Assembly: GCA_028066595.1 (NCBI GenBank)
Contig: JALCBJ010000003.1
Coordinates: 1-64,000 of the forward strand
Source of the DNA: Thermoanaerobaculia bacterium
GTDB lineage: Bacteria > Acidobacteriota > Thermoanaerobaculia > Multivoradales > J023
Length of the DNA: 64,000 nucleotides
Direction of reading: 5' to 3'
Translations under genes and position numbers: made by a program
Shown here: piece by piece, positions 44,580-55,900 of the stretch
Layout of the letters: the number at the start of each line of letters is the position of its first letter
How positions within the stretch are numbered: the first letter of the stretch is position 1
Notes under the pieces: model-generated
Databases searched by the model: none
Told to the model about the DNA's origin: nothing
What the model saw: only the letters and a program-made list of their open reading frames with translations

Positions 44580-45947
44580 GTGACAAACCGGAACGACAAC
44601 ACGAATCAGTCTCTTGAAGGCCGCAGCTCGAAAGTCGGACTCGGGCTGAGAATCGCGGTCTTCAATCTGGCTGTGTTCTTGATCGCCACCGAGCTCCTGT
44701 GTATCGGCCTTTACTTCTTCAAGACCGGCCATCTCTTCTATTCGCACCCGCCCAGGGGGCGTTCGGTTCCGACCGACATCGCCAACGTCGATCACTACCG
44801 CCTCCATCCGTACTTTGGTTTCCAGCTGGAAGCCCATTCCGGCGAATGGAACGGTTCCTTTGCCAACAACAACCACGGCTTCGTCAGTGCGTCGGACTAC
44901 CCACGTATCCGCCGAGACGGTGAGGTCATCCTCGGAATCTTCGGCGGATCGGTCGCCTCGTTCCTGGCGCAGTACGAGCGTGATCACCAGGTGATCGCTA
45001 GCCAGGTCGCTCAGGCACTCGGCGCAGCGATCGACGACGTGGTCGTGCTCAACTTCGCCCAAGGCGGGTTCAAACAGCCCCAGCAGGTACAGATACTCAG
45101 CTACTTCCTCGCCACCGGGCAAGAGCTCGACGCCGTAATCAACGTCGACGGATTCAATGAGGTGGCGCTCGGTGCCCGCAACCAGCTCGCGGGAGTAGCC
45201 CCCTCGCAGCCCAGCGTGGAGCATATGTTCGGTCTTCAAGCGGTGACGCCACTGCAATCGTCCAAGCGACGTGCCGCGATGCAGGAGGCCCGACAGGCCT
45301 ACAATCGCTACGCCGAACTCTACAACCGAGCTTGGTCCGGGGACGCCCCGGAAACGAGGCTCGCGGTCGGGTTCCTGTGGCACTACCTGCGATACAAGAT
45401 CCAATATCGGCGGGCGATGAAGCTACGCCAGGGGCTTCTCGCCACGGCGGAAGGCGAGACCGGGTCCTGGCTCTACCTGCAGCCAACCCGCCCCGGCGCG
45501 GTACGGACGGGAAACAGCGTTCCCGATCCCGACGACGTCGACTGGCCGCCGATCCTCGACGTTTGGCAGCAAGGCGCTGTGACGTTCGCCGAACTGGCCC
45601 GGGCCGCGGGCGCAGTCTCGGTGCACGTCCTGCAACCGAATCAATACTTCCCCACAGGACGCACCTTTTCGCAATCGGAGCGCGAGGTTGCGGTGGCCGA
45701 GTGGTCTCCCTACGCGGAACTGATCCCTGCGGGCTACGAGCTCCTCGCCGAGCGGGCCATCGGAGTTTCCGCGGAGGGCATTCCCATAGCGATCCTCTAC
45801 GACCTATTCGACGATCTCGAGCCCCAGGCCTATGTCGATGATTGCTGCCACTACACCGAGGCGGGTAACGAGCTCCTGGCGCGCAGCGTCGCCGCTCTGC
45901 TCGTCCAGGCCTTGGACGACGTCCAGAAAGCTCCTTCCGATGGCTGA
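44580..45947 (+). CDS. Membrane-anchored SGNH/GDSL-like hydrolase family protein
   Basis: A 455-residue protein with one N-terminal membrane helix (about residues 25-48). The SGNH-like blocks are I-F-G-G-S-V-A (nucleophile Ser block), N-F-A-Q-G-G, I-N-V-D-G-F-N-E-V, and near the C-terminus D-D-C-C-H-Y-T-E-A-G-N-E-L-L with the Asp-x-x-His pair. Related SGNH proteins modify cell-surface glycans by acylation or deacylation. The start is GTG at 44580. It has no obvious partner gene; the OmpA gene lies 153 bases upstream and suf starts downstream. Confidence 0.75.
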   Translation: MTNRNDNTNQSLEGRSSKVGLGLRIAVFNLAVFLIATELLCIGLYFFKTGHLFYSHPPRGRSVPTDIANVDHYRLHPYFGFQLEAHSGEWNGSFANNNHGFVSASDYPRIRRDGEVILGIFGGSVASFLAQYERDHQVIASQVAQALGAAIDDVVVLNFAQGGFKQPQQVQILSYFLATGQELDAVINVDGFNEVALGARNQLAGVAPSQPSVEHMFGLQAVTPLQSSKRRAAMQEARQAYNRYAELYNRAWSGDAPETRLAVGFLWHYLRYKIQYRRAMKLRQGLLATAEGETGSWLYLQPTRPGAVRTGNSVPDPDDVDWPPILDVWQQGAVTFAELARAAGAVSVHVLQPNQYFPTGRTFSQSEREVAVAEWSPYAELIPAGYELLAERAIGVSAEGIPIAILYDLFDDLEPQAYVDDCCHYTEAGNELLARSVAALLVQALDDVQKAPSDG

Positions 45948-45977
45948 TGTCCGGTACCTGACCGAACGATTCCCAGC

Positions 45978-46005
45978 TTGACAAACCGGACGTAGATGCT
46001 ACGAT
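45978..46005 (+). promoter_or_regulatory. Sigma-70 promoter of the suf operon with an overlapping inverted repeat
   Basis: TTGACA (45978-45983) and TACGAT (46000-46005) are 16 bases apart. A perfect inverted repeat, CGTAG-ATG-CTACG (45991-46003), overlaps the -10 box. It is a natural operator candidate for the Rrf2-family regulator encoded first in the operon. Transcription would begin near 46012, giving a leader of about 130 bases. Confidence 0.6.
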
Positions 46006-46141
46006 CGGAAATCGGACTGCTTTGGTACCGTATCTGTGCCGTCCCGCCTCCCGCCTGCTTTCCGCCCCGGCCATCACCCTCCTTCCGCGCGTCGCGGCGG
46101 AGCGCTCTGGATGCTCGCGGCAGACCCATCCGAGCCGCTCG

Positions 46142-46621
46142 ATGCTGCGAATGACCAAGCAAGCCGATTACGGCATCGTTCTTCTGACTCGAATGGCCCG
46201 CGAGGAGGGACGCCGCTTCGCGGCACCCGAGCTGGCGGAAGAGACCCATCTCCCGCTGCCGACGGTGTCGAAGATCCTGAAAATCCTGTCCCGCTCCGGC
46301 CTTCTCCACTCGACCCGTGGCGTGAAGGGCGGGTACAGCCTGGCAAGAGCTGCCGTGGGGATCAACGTCGCCGACATGATCGAGGCGCTCGAAGGACCCA
46401 TCGCTTTCACCGAATGCATCGAAGATAGTCCAGGATCGTGCAGCCAGGAGGCCAGCTGCACCATCCGCGGCAACTGGCAACGAATCAACGAAGCGGTTCG
46501 AGGGGCCTTGGAACGCATCACCCTCTCAGACCTCACCGCACCGATCTCGCCTCGCCTGGTGCAGATCGCATCGTCCCTTGCTCGTTCGAATTCGTCCGAC
46601 ACCGCTCAGACTTCCCGCTAG
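46142..46621 (+). CDS. Rrf2-family Fe-S cluster regulator of the suf operon
   Basis: The 159-residue protein starts [12 protein letters not shown] with the Rrf2 winged helix. [12 protein letters not shown] follows, and three cysteines (92, 100 and 106) are spaced for an Fe-S cluster as in IscR/SufR-type proteins. With a cluster bound it probably represses the operon; loss of the cluster under iron or oxidative stress would relieve it. It lies 14 bases upstream of sufB. The ATG at 46142 gives the family N-terminus; the frame extends upstream without support. A second ATG three codons on is also possible. Confidence 0.9.
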   Translation: MLRMTKQADYGIVLLTRMAREEGRRFAAPELAEETHLPLPTVSKILKILSRSGLLHSTRGVKGGYSLARAAVGINVADMIEALEGPIAFTECIEDSPGSCSQEASCTIRGNWQRINEAVRGALERITLSDLTAPISPRLVQIASSLARSNSSDTAQTSR

Positions 46622-46634
46622 GAGCGACACCGAT

Positions 46635-48080
46635 ATGACCACCCAGACTCAGACCGTCGAAGAGCTGGCGAAAAAAGAGTACAAGTACGGCTTCGTCACC
46701 GATGTCGAGCAGGAGATCATTCCCAAAGGGCTCGACGAAGACGTCGTGCGTCTGATCTCGGCCAAGAAAGACGAGCCCGCCTGGCTTCTCGAGTGGCGTC
46801 TCGAGGCCTTCCGCAAGTGGCAGGAGATGGAGGAGCCCACCTGGCCCAACGTCCACTACCCGCCGATCGACTATCAGGACGCTCACTACTACGCGGCGCC
46901 GAAGCAGAAGAAGAAGCTCGACAGCCTGGATGAAGTGGACCCCGAGATTCTCGCCACCTACGAGAAGCTCGGAATCCCGCTACAGGAGCAGAAGATGCTT
47001 GCCGGTGTCGCGGTGGACGCGGTCTTCGACTCGGTATCGGTGGCCACGACGTTCAAAGACAAGCTGAAGGAGATGGGTGTCATCTTCCTTTCGTTCTCCG
47101 AGGCCGTGAAGCAACATCCCGACTTGGTGCGGAAGTACCTCGGATCGGTCGTGCCCCGCGGCGACAACTTCTTCGCAGCCCTCAACTCGGCGGTATTCAG
47201 CGACGGCTCCTTCGTCTACGTTCCCAAGGGCGTGCGCTGCCCTATGGAGCTGTCCACGTATTTCCGCATCAACGCGATGAATACGGGTCAGTTCGAACGC
47301 ACATTGCTCGTCGCCGAACCCGGCAGCTACGTGTCGTACCTGGAGGGTTGCACCGCGCCGATGCGCGACGAGAACCAGCTCCATGCCGCCGTGGTGGAGA
47401 TCTACGCCCACGACGATGCGCAGGTGAAGTACTCCACGGTACAGAACTGGTATCCGGGCGACGAGAACGGCAAAGGAGGCATCTACAACTTCGTCACCAA
47501 GCGCGGACTGTGCGCCGGCCGAGCGTCGAAGATCTCCTGGACTCAGGTGGAAACGGGCTCCGCGATCACCTGGAAATACCCCAGCTGCATCTTGAAGGGC
47601 GACGACTCCATCGGCGAGTTCTACTCGGTGGCCGTCACCAACAACTATCAGCAGGCCGATACCGGCACCAAGATGATCCACGTGGGCAAGAACACCCGCT
47701 CGACGATCGTCTCCAAGGGGATCTCGGCCGGTCGGAGTCAGAACACCTACCGCGGCCTGGTCAAGATCTTGAAGGGCGCTGACGGAGCACGCAACCGTTC
47801 CGAGTGCGACTCCATGCTCATCGGTGACCGCTGCGGCGCCCATACCTTTCCGTACATCGACGTGCAGAACCCTACGGCCACGATGGAGCACGAGGCGACC
47901 ACCTCGAAAATCGGGGAAGATCAGATCTTCTACTGCCTGTCCCGTGGTCTCGACGAGGAAGACGCCGTGTCGATGATCGTCAACGGCTTCTGCAAGGAAG
48001 TCTTCCGCGAGCTTCCCATGGAGTTCGCGGTGGAGGCACAGAAGCTGTTGGAGATCAGCCTCGAGGGCAGCGTCGGCTGA
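46635..48080 (+). CDS. sufB: Fe-S cluster assembly scaffold subunit SufB
   Basis: The 481-residue protein is the scaffold on which SufBCD builds clusters. It shows the SufB core with [37 protein letters not shown] and the C-terminal [18 protein letters not shown] lies 11 bases before the chosen ATG. The stop overlaps the start of the next small gene (TGATG). Confidence 0.97.
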   Translation: MTTQTQTVEELAKKEYKYGFVTDVEQEIIPKGLDEDVVRLISAKKDEPAWLLEWRLEAFRKWQEMEEPTWPNVHYPPIDYQDAHYYAAPKQKKKLDSLDEVDPEILATYEKLGIPLQEQKMLAGVAVDAVFDSVSVATTFKDKLKEMGVIFLSFSEAVKQHPDLVRKYLGSVVPRGDNFFAALNSAVFSDGSFVYVPKGVRCPMELSTYFRINAMNTGQFERTLLVAEPGSYVSYLEGCTAPMRDENQLHAAVVEIYAHDDAQVKYSTVQNWYPGDENGKGGIYNFVTKRGLCAGRASKISWTQVETGSAITWKYPSCILKGDDSIGEFYSVAVTNNYQQADTGTKMIHVGKNTRSTIVSKGISAGRSQNTYRGLVKILKGADGARNRSECDSMLIGDRCGAHTFPYIDVQNPTATMEHEATTSKIGEDQIFYCLSRGLDEEDAVSMIVNGFCKEVFRELPMEFAVEAQKLLEISLEGSVG

Positions 48081-48550
48081 TGACGCGATCGGCGTGGTGC
48101 TTCTCCGGCGTCATGATCTTTGCCTTTGTCTGGATGGCGTGCGGCTCTCACGCAAAGGGCGACGAACCAGCCGCCGACGCGGAAGCTCGTCTGTCGGCAC
48201 CGGATCGGCTCCAGAGCACTCTGACCGAAAGGAGTACTTGCGGGGACTATCGGCAGCGCCTGCAGACCCTTTCCTTGCCCGTGACCCGATCCGAGTTCTG
48301 GGATCGGATGGGACTACCTGGCGCACCGGACTCCGCGCTCCGATCCCTCAACTGCTTCAGCGGCTATTGCACCGTTTCGACCTTTCTCTTCGACTTCACC
48401 GAGGACTGTTCTCTCCAGGTGGTCGAGGAAGGCTGGGAGGACGAAGTAGAACTCTCGGTGACACAAGCCAGCTTGACAGACCGCGACGCGGTCAAGACAC
48501 CGCAGGACTCGATTCCAGAATTGCAAGACAACAACACCCCAAGTCTCTAG
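48080..48550 (+). CDS. Uncharacterised exported Cys-containing protein inside the suf operon
   Basis: The ATG overlaps the sufB stop (TGATG), so it is translationally coupled. The 156-residue product has a signal peptide (residues about 1-25) with a Cys at 21 in W-M-A-C-G. That Cys is a poor lipobox, so it may be a lipoprotein or may be cut after S-H-A. The mature part has further Cys in S-T-C-G-D-Y, N-C-F-S-G-Y-C and E-D-C-S-L, and an acidic Gln/Asn-rich end. It is followed by sufC after 15 bases. No family was recognised. A periplasmic product is odd in a cytosolic Fe-S operon. Confidence 0.8.
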   Translation: MTRSAWCFSGVMIFAFVWMACGSHAKGDEPAADAEARLSAPDRLQSTLTERSTCGDYRQRLQTLSLPVTRSEFWDRMGLPGAPDSALRSLNCFSGYCTVSTFLFDFTEDCSLQVVEEGWEDEVELSVTQASLTDRDAVKTPQDSIPELQDNNTPSL

Positions 48551-48565
48551 ATGAGGTGATTCCAT

Positions 48566-49339
<774 letters not shown>

Positions 49340-49347
49340 GGTCCGTC

Positions 49348-50676
49348 ATGCCAGCCGTTGCAGAAGAGCACTCGCTTCTCACCGACTACGGCGACTTCGA
49401 GTCGTCGTTGCCACAACAGCCCGAAGCCGTAGCCGATCTGCGCCGCAGAGGCGTCGCCCGGTTCGAAGAGCTCGGCTTCCCCAGCACCCGGCAGGAGGAA
49501 TGGCGCTTCACCAACGTAGCTCCCGTCGCCAAGACGAGCTATGTACGTGCCGGAGGACGGCTCCATGGCCTCACCGCCGCGAAGCTCGAGCCTTTTCAGA
49601 TTCCAGGCACAGTGGATCTGGTCTTCGTCAACGGACGCTACTCCGAAGAGCTGTCCCGCCAAGAAGAATTCCCGTCCGGCGTGTTCGCGGGGAGCTTGGC
49701 CGCCGCCATGGCGTGGAATCCGGACCTGGTATCGGCGCACCTCGGTAGGTACGCCGGCCTCGACCACCCATTCGTGGCGCTCAACAGCGCCCACGTGGAA
49801 GACGGCGCCTTCGTCTACGTGCCGCGCGGGGTGAAGCTCGAACAGACGCTGCATCTGCTGTTCGTCGCCACGGCTGGCGATCAAGCTACGGTGTCGTATC
49901 CACGCAATCTGATCGTGGTCGACGAGAGCGCCGAGGCCACGGTCGTCGAAAGCTACTGTGGCTACCAGGGCGACGTGTACTTCACCTGCCCGGTCACCGA
50001 GATCGTCGGCGGTGCCAACTCCGTCGTCGATCACTATCGCCTTGGCGAGGAGAGCCTCGACGCCTTCCATCTCGGCACCCTCAAGATTCACCTGGAACGC
50101 GACGCCAACTTCTTCACCCACTCGGTGAACCACGGCGGTGCCATCGTACGCAACGATATCCAGGCCTATCTCGGTGGCGAGGGCATCCACTGCACGCTCA
50201 ACGGCCTCTATCTCGGGCGCAAAAAACAGCTCGTCGACCACCACATGTGGGTAGACCACGCCAAGCCGCACTGCCATTCCTACGAGCTGTTCAAGGGCAT
50301 CCTTGAGGATCAGTCACGGGCCGTGTTCAACGGCCGCATCAAGGTACACGAGGACGCGCAGAAGACCGACGCCAAACAATCCAGCCAGCACCTTCTACTC
50401 TCCGACAAAGCGCTGGCGCAGTCGAACCCTCAACTCGAGATCTTCGCGGACGACGTGCGATGCACCCACGGCAGCACCACCGGTCAGATCGACGAGGAAG
50501 CTCTGTTCTACCTGCGCTCGCGTGGCATTGGTGAGGAGGCCGCCAAGAGCCTGCTGACCTACGCATTCGCTGTAGAGGTTCTGCAGGAGTTTCGCCTCGA
50601 AACCGTACGCAAGGATCTCGAGGAGTTCCTGTTCACCCGCCTGCCCAAAGGCGACGTCGTCCGACAGGCAGTCTAG
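49348..50676 (+). CDS. sufD: Fe-S cluster assembly subunit SufD
   Basis: The 442-residue paralogue of SufB forms the heterodimer SufB-SufD on SufC. It shows the right-handed beta-helix core with F-V-N-G-R-Y-S, V-Y-V-P-R-G-V, H-M-W-V-D-H and the C-terminal C-T-H-G-S-T-T-G-Q-I-D-E-E-A-L-F-Y-L-R-S-R-G. The ATG at 49348, with GAGG five bases upstream, is preferred over the in-frame TTG at 49336 overlapping the sufC stop. Confidence 0.96.
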   Translation: MPAVAEEHSLLTDYGDFESSLPQQPEAVADLRRRGVARFEELGFPSTRQEEWRFTNVAPVAKTSYVRAGGRLHGLTAAKLEPFQIPGTVDLVFVNGRYSEELSRQEEFPSGVFAGSLAAAMAWNPDLVSAHLGRYAGLDHPFVALNSAHVEDGAFVYVPRGVKLEQTLHLLFVATAGDQATVSYPRNLIVVDESAEATVVESYCGYQGDVYFTCPVTEIVGGANSVVDHYRLGEESLDAFHLGTLKIHLERDANFFTHSVNHGGAIVRNDIQAYLGGEGIHCTLNGLYLGRKKQLVDHHMWVDHAKPHCHSYELFKGILEDQSRAVFNGRIKVHEDAQKTDAKQSSQHLLLSDKALAQSNPQLEIFADDVRCTHGSTTGQIDEEALFYLRSRGIGEEAAKSLLTYAFAVEVLQEFRLETVRKDLEEFLFTRLPKGDVVRQAV

Positions 50677-50692
50677 AGGAGCTGGCGAGGCA

Positions 50693-51973
50693 ATGGTCGT
50701 GACAGCGACAGCCCGTAGCAGGCAGGAGACCGGTACCGCCCACTCCTTCGACGTGGAGGAGGTGCGTCGGGACTTCCCTGGGTTGCATCAGGAGGTCCAT
50801 GGCCATCCCCTCGTCTACCTCGACAACGCAGCCTCGGCGCAGAAACCACAGTCCGTTCTCGATGCCTTGCTCTCGATCTACCGGGACGACTACGCCAACG
50901 TCCACCGCGGGGTCCACACCCTGTCCCAACGCGCCACCGACCGCTACGAGGCTGCACGGGAAACTTGTCGGCGTTCTCTCGGCGCTTCGCGGCACGAAGA
51001 ATGCGTTTTCGTACGAGGGGCCACCGAAGGCATCAATCTGGTAGCCCACAGTTTCGCCAGGCCGCGCCTGCAGCCGGGCGACGAGGTGCTGGTGACCCAG
51101 ATGGAGCACCATTCCAATCTGGTGCCCTGGCAGATGGTGTGCCGGCAAGCAAAGGCCAAGCTGCGCTGGATCCCCTTGCTAGAGGACGGATCCCTCGATC
51201 TGGATCGGTACCGGAGTCTGCTGTCGGAACGGACGAAGATGATCGCCTTGGTTCACATTTCCAACGCCCTTGGAACGATCAATCCGATTCGGGAGATCTG
51301 CCGCCTCGCCCGGGAGAAGGGCGTACCGGTTCTGGTGGATGGCGCGCAGGCTGCTCCGCACTCGAAGATCGACGTCGAAGACCTGGGATGCGACTTCTAC
51401 GTCATCTCGGGTCACAAAGTCTTCGGCCCCACCGGCATCGGCGTTCTGTGGGGGCGCCACGAGTTGCTCTCCGCCATGCCGCCATACCAGGGCGGTGGCG
51501 AGATGATTACCAATGTGACGATGGAATCCAGCGACTTTCACGTCCCTCCTCATCGTTTCGAGGCAGGTACGCCTCACATCGCCGGAGCCGTGGGTTTGGC
51601 TGCAGCCCTCGAATACGTGAGCCGCGTCGGCTGGGAGGCCATCGCCCAGCATGAGCATCGGCTGCTCACCGCCGCCACCCGGCGACTCGCGGCCATCGAC
51701 GGCGTCGAGCTGGTGGGCACCGCGCCCGACAAGGCTGCGGTCGTCAGCTTCACGGTGCAAGGTGTCCATCCCCACGACATCGGCACGATCCTCGATCACG
51801 AAGGCGTCGCAGTACGCGCCGGCCACCATTGCGCCCAGCCGATCGCGGATCACTACGGGGTAGCCGCTACGACGAGGGCTTCCTTCGCTTTCTACAACAC
51901 CTTGGACGAAGTCGAGCGCCTCGGCCGCGGCATCGAAACGGTGCTCGACATGTTCGGCGATCCGAATCCCTGA
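50693..51973 (+). CDS. sufS: Group II cysteine desulfurase SufS
   Basis: The 426-residue PLP enzyme takes sulfur from cysteine for cluster building. It has V-Y-L-D-N-A-A-S-A-Q, the PLP Lys242 in V-I-S-G-H-K-V-F-G-P and the persulfide Cys in A-G-H-H-C-A-Q-P. The partner sulfur acceptor is presumably SufU, encoded 13 bases downstream; there is no sufE. Confidence 0.97.
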   Translation: MVVTATARSRQETGTAHSFDVEEVRRDFPGLHQEVHGHPLVYLDNAASAQKPQSVLDALLSIYRDDYANVHRGVHTLSQRATDRYEAARETCRRSLGASRHEECVFVRGATEGINLVAHSFARPRLQPGDEVLVTQMEHHSNLVPWQMVCRQAKAKLRWIPLLEDGSLDLDRYRSLLSERTKMIALVHISNALGTINPIREICRLAREKGVPVLVDGAQAAPHSKIDVEDLGCDFYVISGHKVFGPTGIGVLWGRHELLSAMPPYQGGGEMITNVTMESSDFHVPPHRFEAGTPHIAGAVGLAAALEYVSRVGWEAIAQHEHRLLTAATRRLAAIDGVELVGTAPDKAAVVSFTVQGVHPHDIGTILDHEGVAVRAGHHCAQPIADHYGVAATTRASFAFYNTLDEVERLGRGIETVLDMFGDPNP

Positions 51974-51986
51974 TCCCGGAGCCGCG

Positions 51987-52433
51987 ATGTCCGACCTGAA
52001 GCAGCTGTACCAAGAAGTCATCCTCGACCACTACCGTAAGCCACGCAACTTCGGCGTCCTGGGAGCCCCACGTTGCGAGGCCGCTGGTCACAACCCGCTG
52101 TGTGGCGATCGCGTCAAGGTCTTTCTCCGCGTCGACGGTGAGCGGGTCGAGGACATCGCTTTCGAGGGTGCCGGATGCGCCATCTCGACCGCATCCGCCT
52201 CGCTCATGACCGAAGCCGTCAAGGGCAAGTCCGTCGCCGACGTGAAGACCTTGTTCAGCCGTTTTCGCGACATGGTCACGGGCAACGAGGTGGTGGGTGC
52301 CTACGATCTCGGCAAGCTCGAAGCACTCGCCGGAGTGCGTGATCTTCCCGTACGCGTGAAGTGCGCCACCCTCGCCTGGCATACGCTTCAGGCCGCTCTC
52401 GACGACCAGGACGAGCTCGTGACGACCGAATGA
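51987..52433 (+). CDS. sufU: SufU sulfur-transfer protein
   Basis: The 148-residue IscU-fold protein of the SufU type has the zinc/sulfur ligands Cys39-x-Asp41, Cys64 and Cys126, and opens with L-Y-Q-E-V-I-L-D-H-Y. It accepts persulfide from SufS through its bound zinc rather than acting as a scaffold. It follows sufS closely. Confidence 0.95.
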   Translation: MSDLKQLYQEVILDHYRKPRNFGVLGAPRCEAAGHNPLCGDRVKVFLRVDGERVEDIAFEGAGCAISTASASLMTEAVKGKSVADVKTLFSRFRDMVTGNEVVGAYDLGKLEALAGVRDLPVRVKCATLAWHTLQAALDDQDELVTTE

Positions 52434-52465
52434 TTTCGTCGTCCAGCCACTGACAAAGAGATCTC

Positions 52466-52879
52466 ATGAACTCTCGGATTCCTACTTCCGCTCTCCCGCC
52501 CGAACCCACGCAAGACGAGGGCCAGACCGGGGAAACCTCCGATCCGGGCGCCGAGCTCGAAGAGCCCGGTTCTGGACCAAGCCTCGAAGATCGGATCGTC
52601 GAAGCCATCAAGACGGTCTACGACCCGGAGATCCCGGTCAATATCTACGAGCTCGGGCTCATCTACAACATCGCGGTGCAAGACGACGGCCACGTCGACG
52701 TGATCATGACCCTCACATCCCCAGCTTGTCCGGTGGCCGGTAGCCTTCCGGGCGAGGTGGAGGCCAAAGTCGAAGGTGTTGCGGGTGTCGAGTCCGCAGC
52801 GGTGGAGATCGTCTGGGATCCGCAGTGGAACCCCAGCATGATGTCGGAGGCTGCCCGCCTGGATCTCGGAATGCTCTGA
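52466..52879 (+). CDS. sufT: SufT / MIP18-family (DUF59) Fe-S maturation protein
   Basis: The 137-residue protein carries the DUF59 signature V-Y-D-P-E-I-P-V-N-I-Y-E-L-G-L-I-Y and the conserved Cys in T-S-P-A-C-P-V-A-G. It is preceded by an acidic Pro/Gly-rich N-terminus of about 40 residues. In other bacteria SufT aids Fe-S maturation under high demand. It is the last gene of the suf operon; 33 bases separate it from the convergent kinase gene. Confidence 0.93.
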   Translation: MNSRIPTSALPPEPTQDEGQTGETSDPGAELEEPGSGPSLEDRIVEAIKTVYDPEIPVNIYELGLIYNIAVQDDGHVDVIMTLTSPACPVAGSLPGEVEAKVEGVAGVESAAVEIVWDPQWNPSMMSEAARLDLGML

Positions 52880-52912
52880 GCCGACGGCCGACACGCGGCA
52901 AATCGTTGGGTT

Positions 52913-55900
52913 CTATTCCACTGCCAGCTCGTCGTAGCGCACCACCGGCAGCGTGATTCCGAGGCGCAGTCCGGCCACCCCGGGTCCAGCCAGCCTGTGG
53001 TTCTGCTCGTGGAACAACGGCAATAGCAAGGCTTGGCGGTGGATGTGATCTTCGGCGCTGCGATAGAGAGCATGGCGCAACGCCGGATCGAGCTCGGTGC
53101 GAGCTTGCTCCACCAGGCGTTCCAAATCGACATCGCGATGGGCAGACCGCAGCAGACCACTCTGGGACTGCCAGAGACCGCTGAAGAAACAGTCAGCATC
53201 CGGGTAGACCGCGACCCAACGGGCGAGTAGCAGGTCGGCTTCTCCCCGTCGGGCCAGATCGTCGAACTCGCCCAATCGGAGCTCCAGGATGTTCAGCCGG
53301 ATTCCGAGACTCTCGAGCTGCTGGACCAGATGCGAGGCGAAGGAAGAATAGGTGCGGACGAAGATCGGATGTAAAGCCAGCGAGAGCTGAAGCCCTTCGA
53401 GCGTGTGGGAGGCTGGCTCCTCACCACCTCGCTGGACCCGTGGCGACTCGTAGCCCAAGAGGCCTGGTGGCAGGAGTCCTTGGGCCCGTGTGGCCAAGCG
53501 TCCCATGGACTCGGTTACTGCCTGCTTGCGGTCGATGGCACGGAACAGAGAGTGCCGAAGTGCAGTATCGGACAGGACCCCGCGGCTTGAGTTGGCCGCC
53601 AAGAAATAGGTCGCCAGGCTAGGGGATTCGACACGGCCGCTTTCCACCGCGGGATCACGACGCAGGCTCTCGAGGTCCTCCGGGCTGAGATGTCCGGCCA
53701 GGGACAGCCGGCCACCACGAAAGTCCGTCGCGATCTGCTCGCTGTCGGTCTCCCGATGAAAAACGAGGCGCTCGCAACGTGGACTCCCCTCCCGCCAATA
53801 GTCCGGGAAACGTTCCAGGTCGAGTCGCTCGCGGACATCGAAAGAGACCACCCGAAAGGGTCCCGTGCCGCAACAACCATCGCGCCAGTGACCGTCGAAA
53901 GACTCGGTATTCTCCGGCACGATCACCGTGGCGGGATGTGACAGGAGCACCGGGAAGAAGGCCAGCGGTCGATCGAGCTCGATGCGTAGCTCGTGCGGCG
54001 ACTCGATCACCAAACCTGCGAGGTCGTCGACGTCGCCGCGTGCCATTGCCGGTGCCCCTCGAATCGACTGCAGCAAGTAGCGCAGGGCGTCGCTCACTCT
54101 CAACAGACGCTCGAAGCTCCACCGCACATCGCGGGCCGTCATCCTGCGACCGTCGTGGAAGCGGACGTCCTGACGCAAACGAACGCGATAGAGCCTTCCT
54201 CCATGGAGCGACTCGAGAGATTCCGCGAGCCATGGCTGGACCTGCACCTGGTCATCGAGCCGGGTCAAGGTCTCGAACACGTTGAGCAGCACGTCGTGAT
54301 GCTCCAACAAATGCCCCTCCGCGGCGTCGAGCACATGGAGGTCCGCCGGCGTGGGGACGTGGATCTCTCCGCCACTCGGCCACGCATGGCTCCGGGTTTC
54401 TTCCGAGCCAGAGCGAGTCGCGTCGGAGTAGCTCACGAAGGGCGGCGAGCTGGACAGCTGGATGCCCTTCCATTTCGGAGCCACGACTCGATAGTCGATG
54501 TCGTGGAACAACGGAAGCAGCGCCGACTCCTTCTCCACCAGATCCTGAAACTGCCGATACTGGTTCTGCCGTACGCCGGGCCTGCGTTCGCGTCGCGCTG
54601 AATCCAGGATCCGAGTGGCCTCCGGCAGGTCGAAGAAGTTTCGGAAGATGCCCGACTCGCGATTGACCAGAGCCCAGGTGTAGTTGTCCGGATCGTCGTA
54701 GGCTGGGTTCCATCGCGCAATGAGCAGGTCGAGGGCATCGCGGTGCTCCGGATCGTCGACCGAACGCACAAAGCCCTTGACGTCCTCTACCTCGATCGAC
54801 ACTTCGAGCCCGGCTCGCGACCAGATCTCCACGAGGGACTGGAGGAAGGGGCCGAAACGATCTCGAAACAGAGGGTGGACCGATGCTGCCAGCCGCAGCG
54901 GAAGCTCGAAGCCAGCGGCCTCCAAAGAGGCCACGGCGTCTTCCGGGCGCATAGATTCTGGGCGGCGACCTGCGTCGTGTCCGAGAACACCTGGCGGGAT
55001 CAACCCGATGGCAGGCATGGCAAACCGTCCCAAACTGCGCCACACCAGGTCGAGCACCGGCACCGAACGCGCCAAGACCCTGCGTATCTCGGGCCGGCGG
55101 CTCCACGGCCCCCGAGGATTGAAGAGCGCGAAGTACGTATTCTTCTTCACCGTCTCCACCAGACCGGGGCGCAACTTCGGCCTGCGTAGGAGCTCTTCTA
55201 GATCGTCCGACCGAAGGTCGCGGCCGACGTCGATCTCACCCTTCTGCAAGCCGGCTGCGATCTCCGAGGAACGACGAAAGACCCGGAATTCGAGGCGATC
55301 GATTCTCGGACGCTGGCCGCGCCAATGAGGATTCTCCTCGAGCACGACGCGCTCAGAAGCCCTGTTGACGAAACGAAATGGCCCGGTTCCGAGGAGCTCC
55401 TGTCCGGTGTCGCGGACGACCGCGGTGCGCAAATCGGTGAGCAGAGCGGGGAAAATCGGCAGCTTCTCGCGCAGGCGAAAGACCAGTCCGCGGCTCGCAG
55501 GCGGCCCGGATCCGGAGCTCGGACCAAGACTCAGGGTGAGATCTCCTCCATCGATCTCGATACCGGAAACCGTGTCGGAGCTGCCCGCGAGAAACGCACG
55601 CACCCCTGCGATCGCCTCGAACGCAGGAGGCTGAAGATCGGCACGCAAACGGACACTGCGCTCCAGGGAAGCCTTGACCGCCGCCGCATCCACCGGCTCC
55701 CCGTCGGAGAACAGAAGGTCGGGACGCAATGTGAAATGGAAGAGCTGCCCATCATCGGAGCTACTCCACTTGTCGCACAGGCCCGCGACTACCAGACCGT
55801 CGCTGCCGGAACCGAGGAGCGTTTCGAACACATTCGCCCCGACCTCCCACTCTTCCATGAAGAGGAACTTGCCCGGGTCCACGCTGACCAGTGGTGTCGC

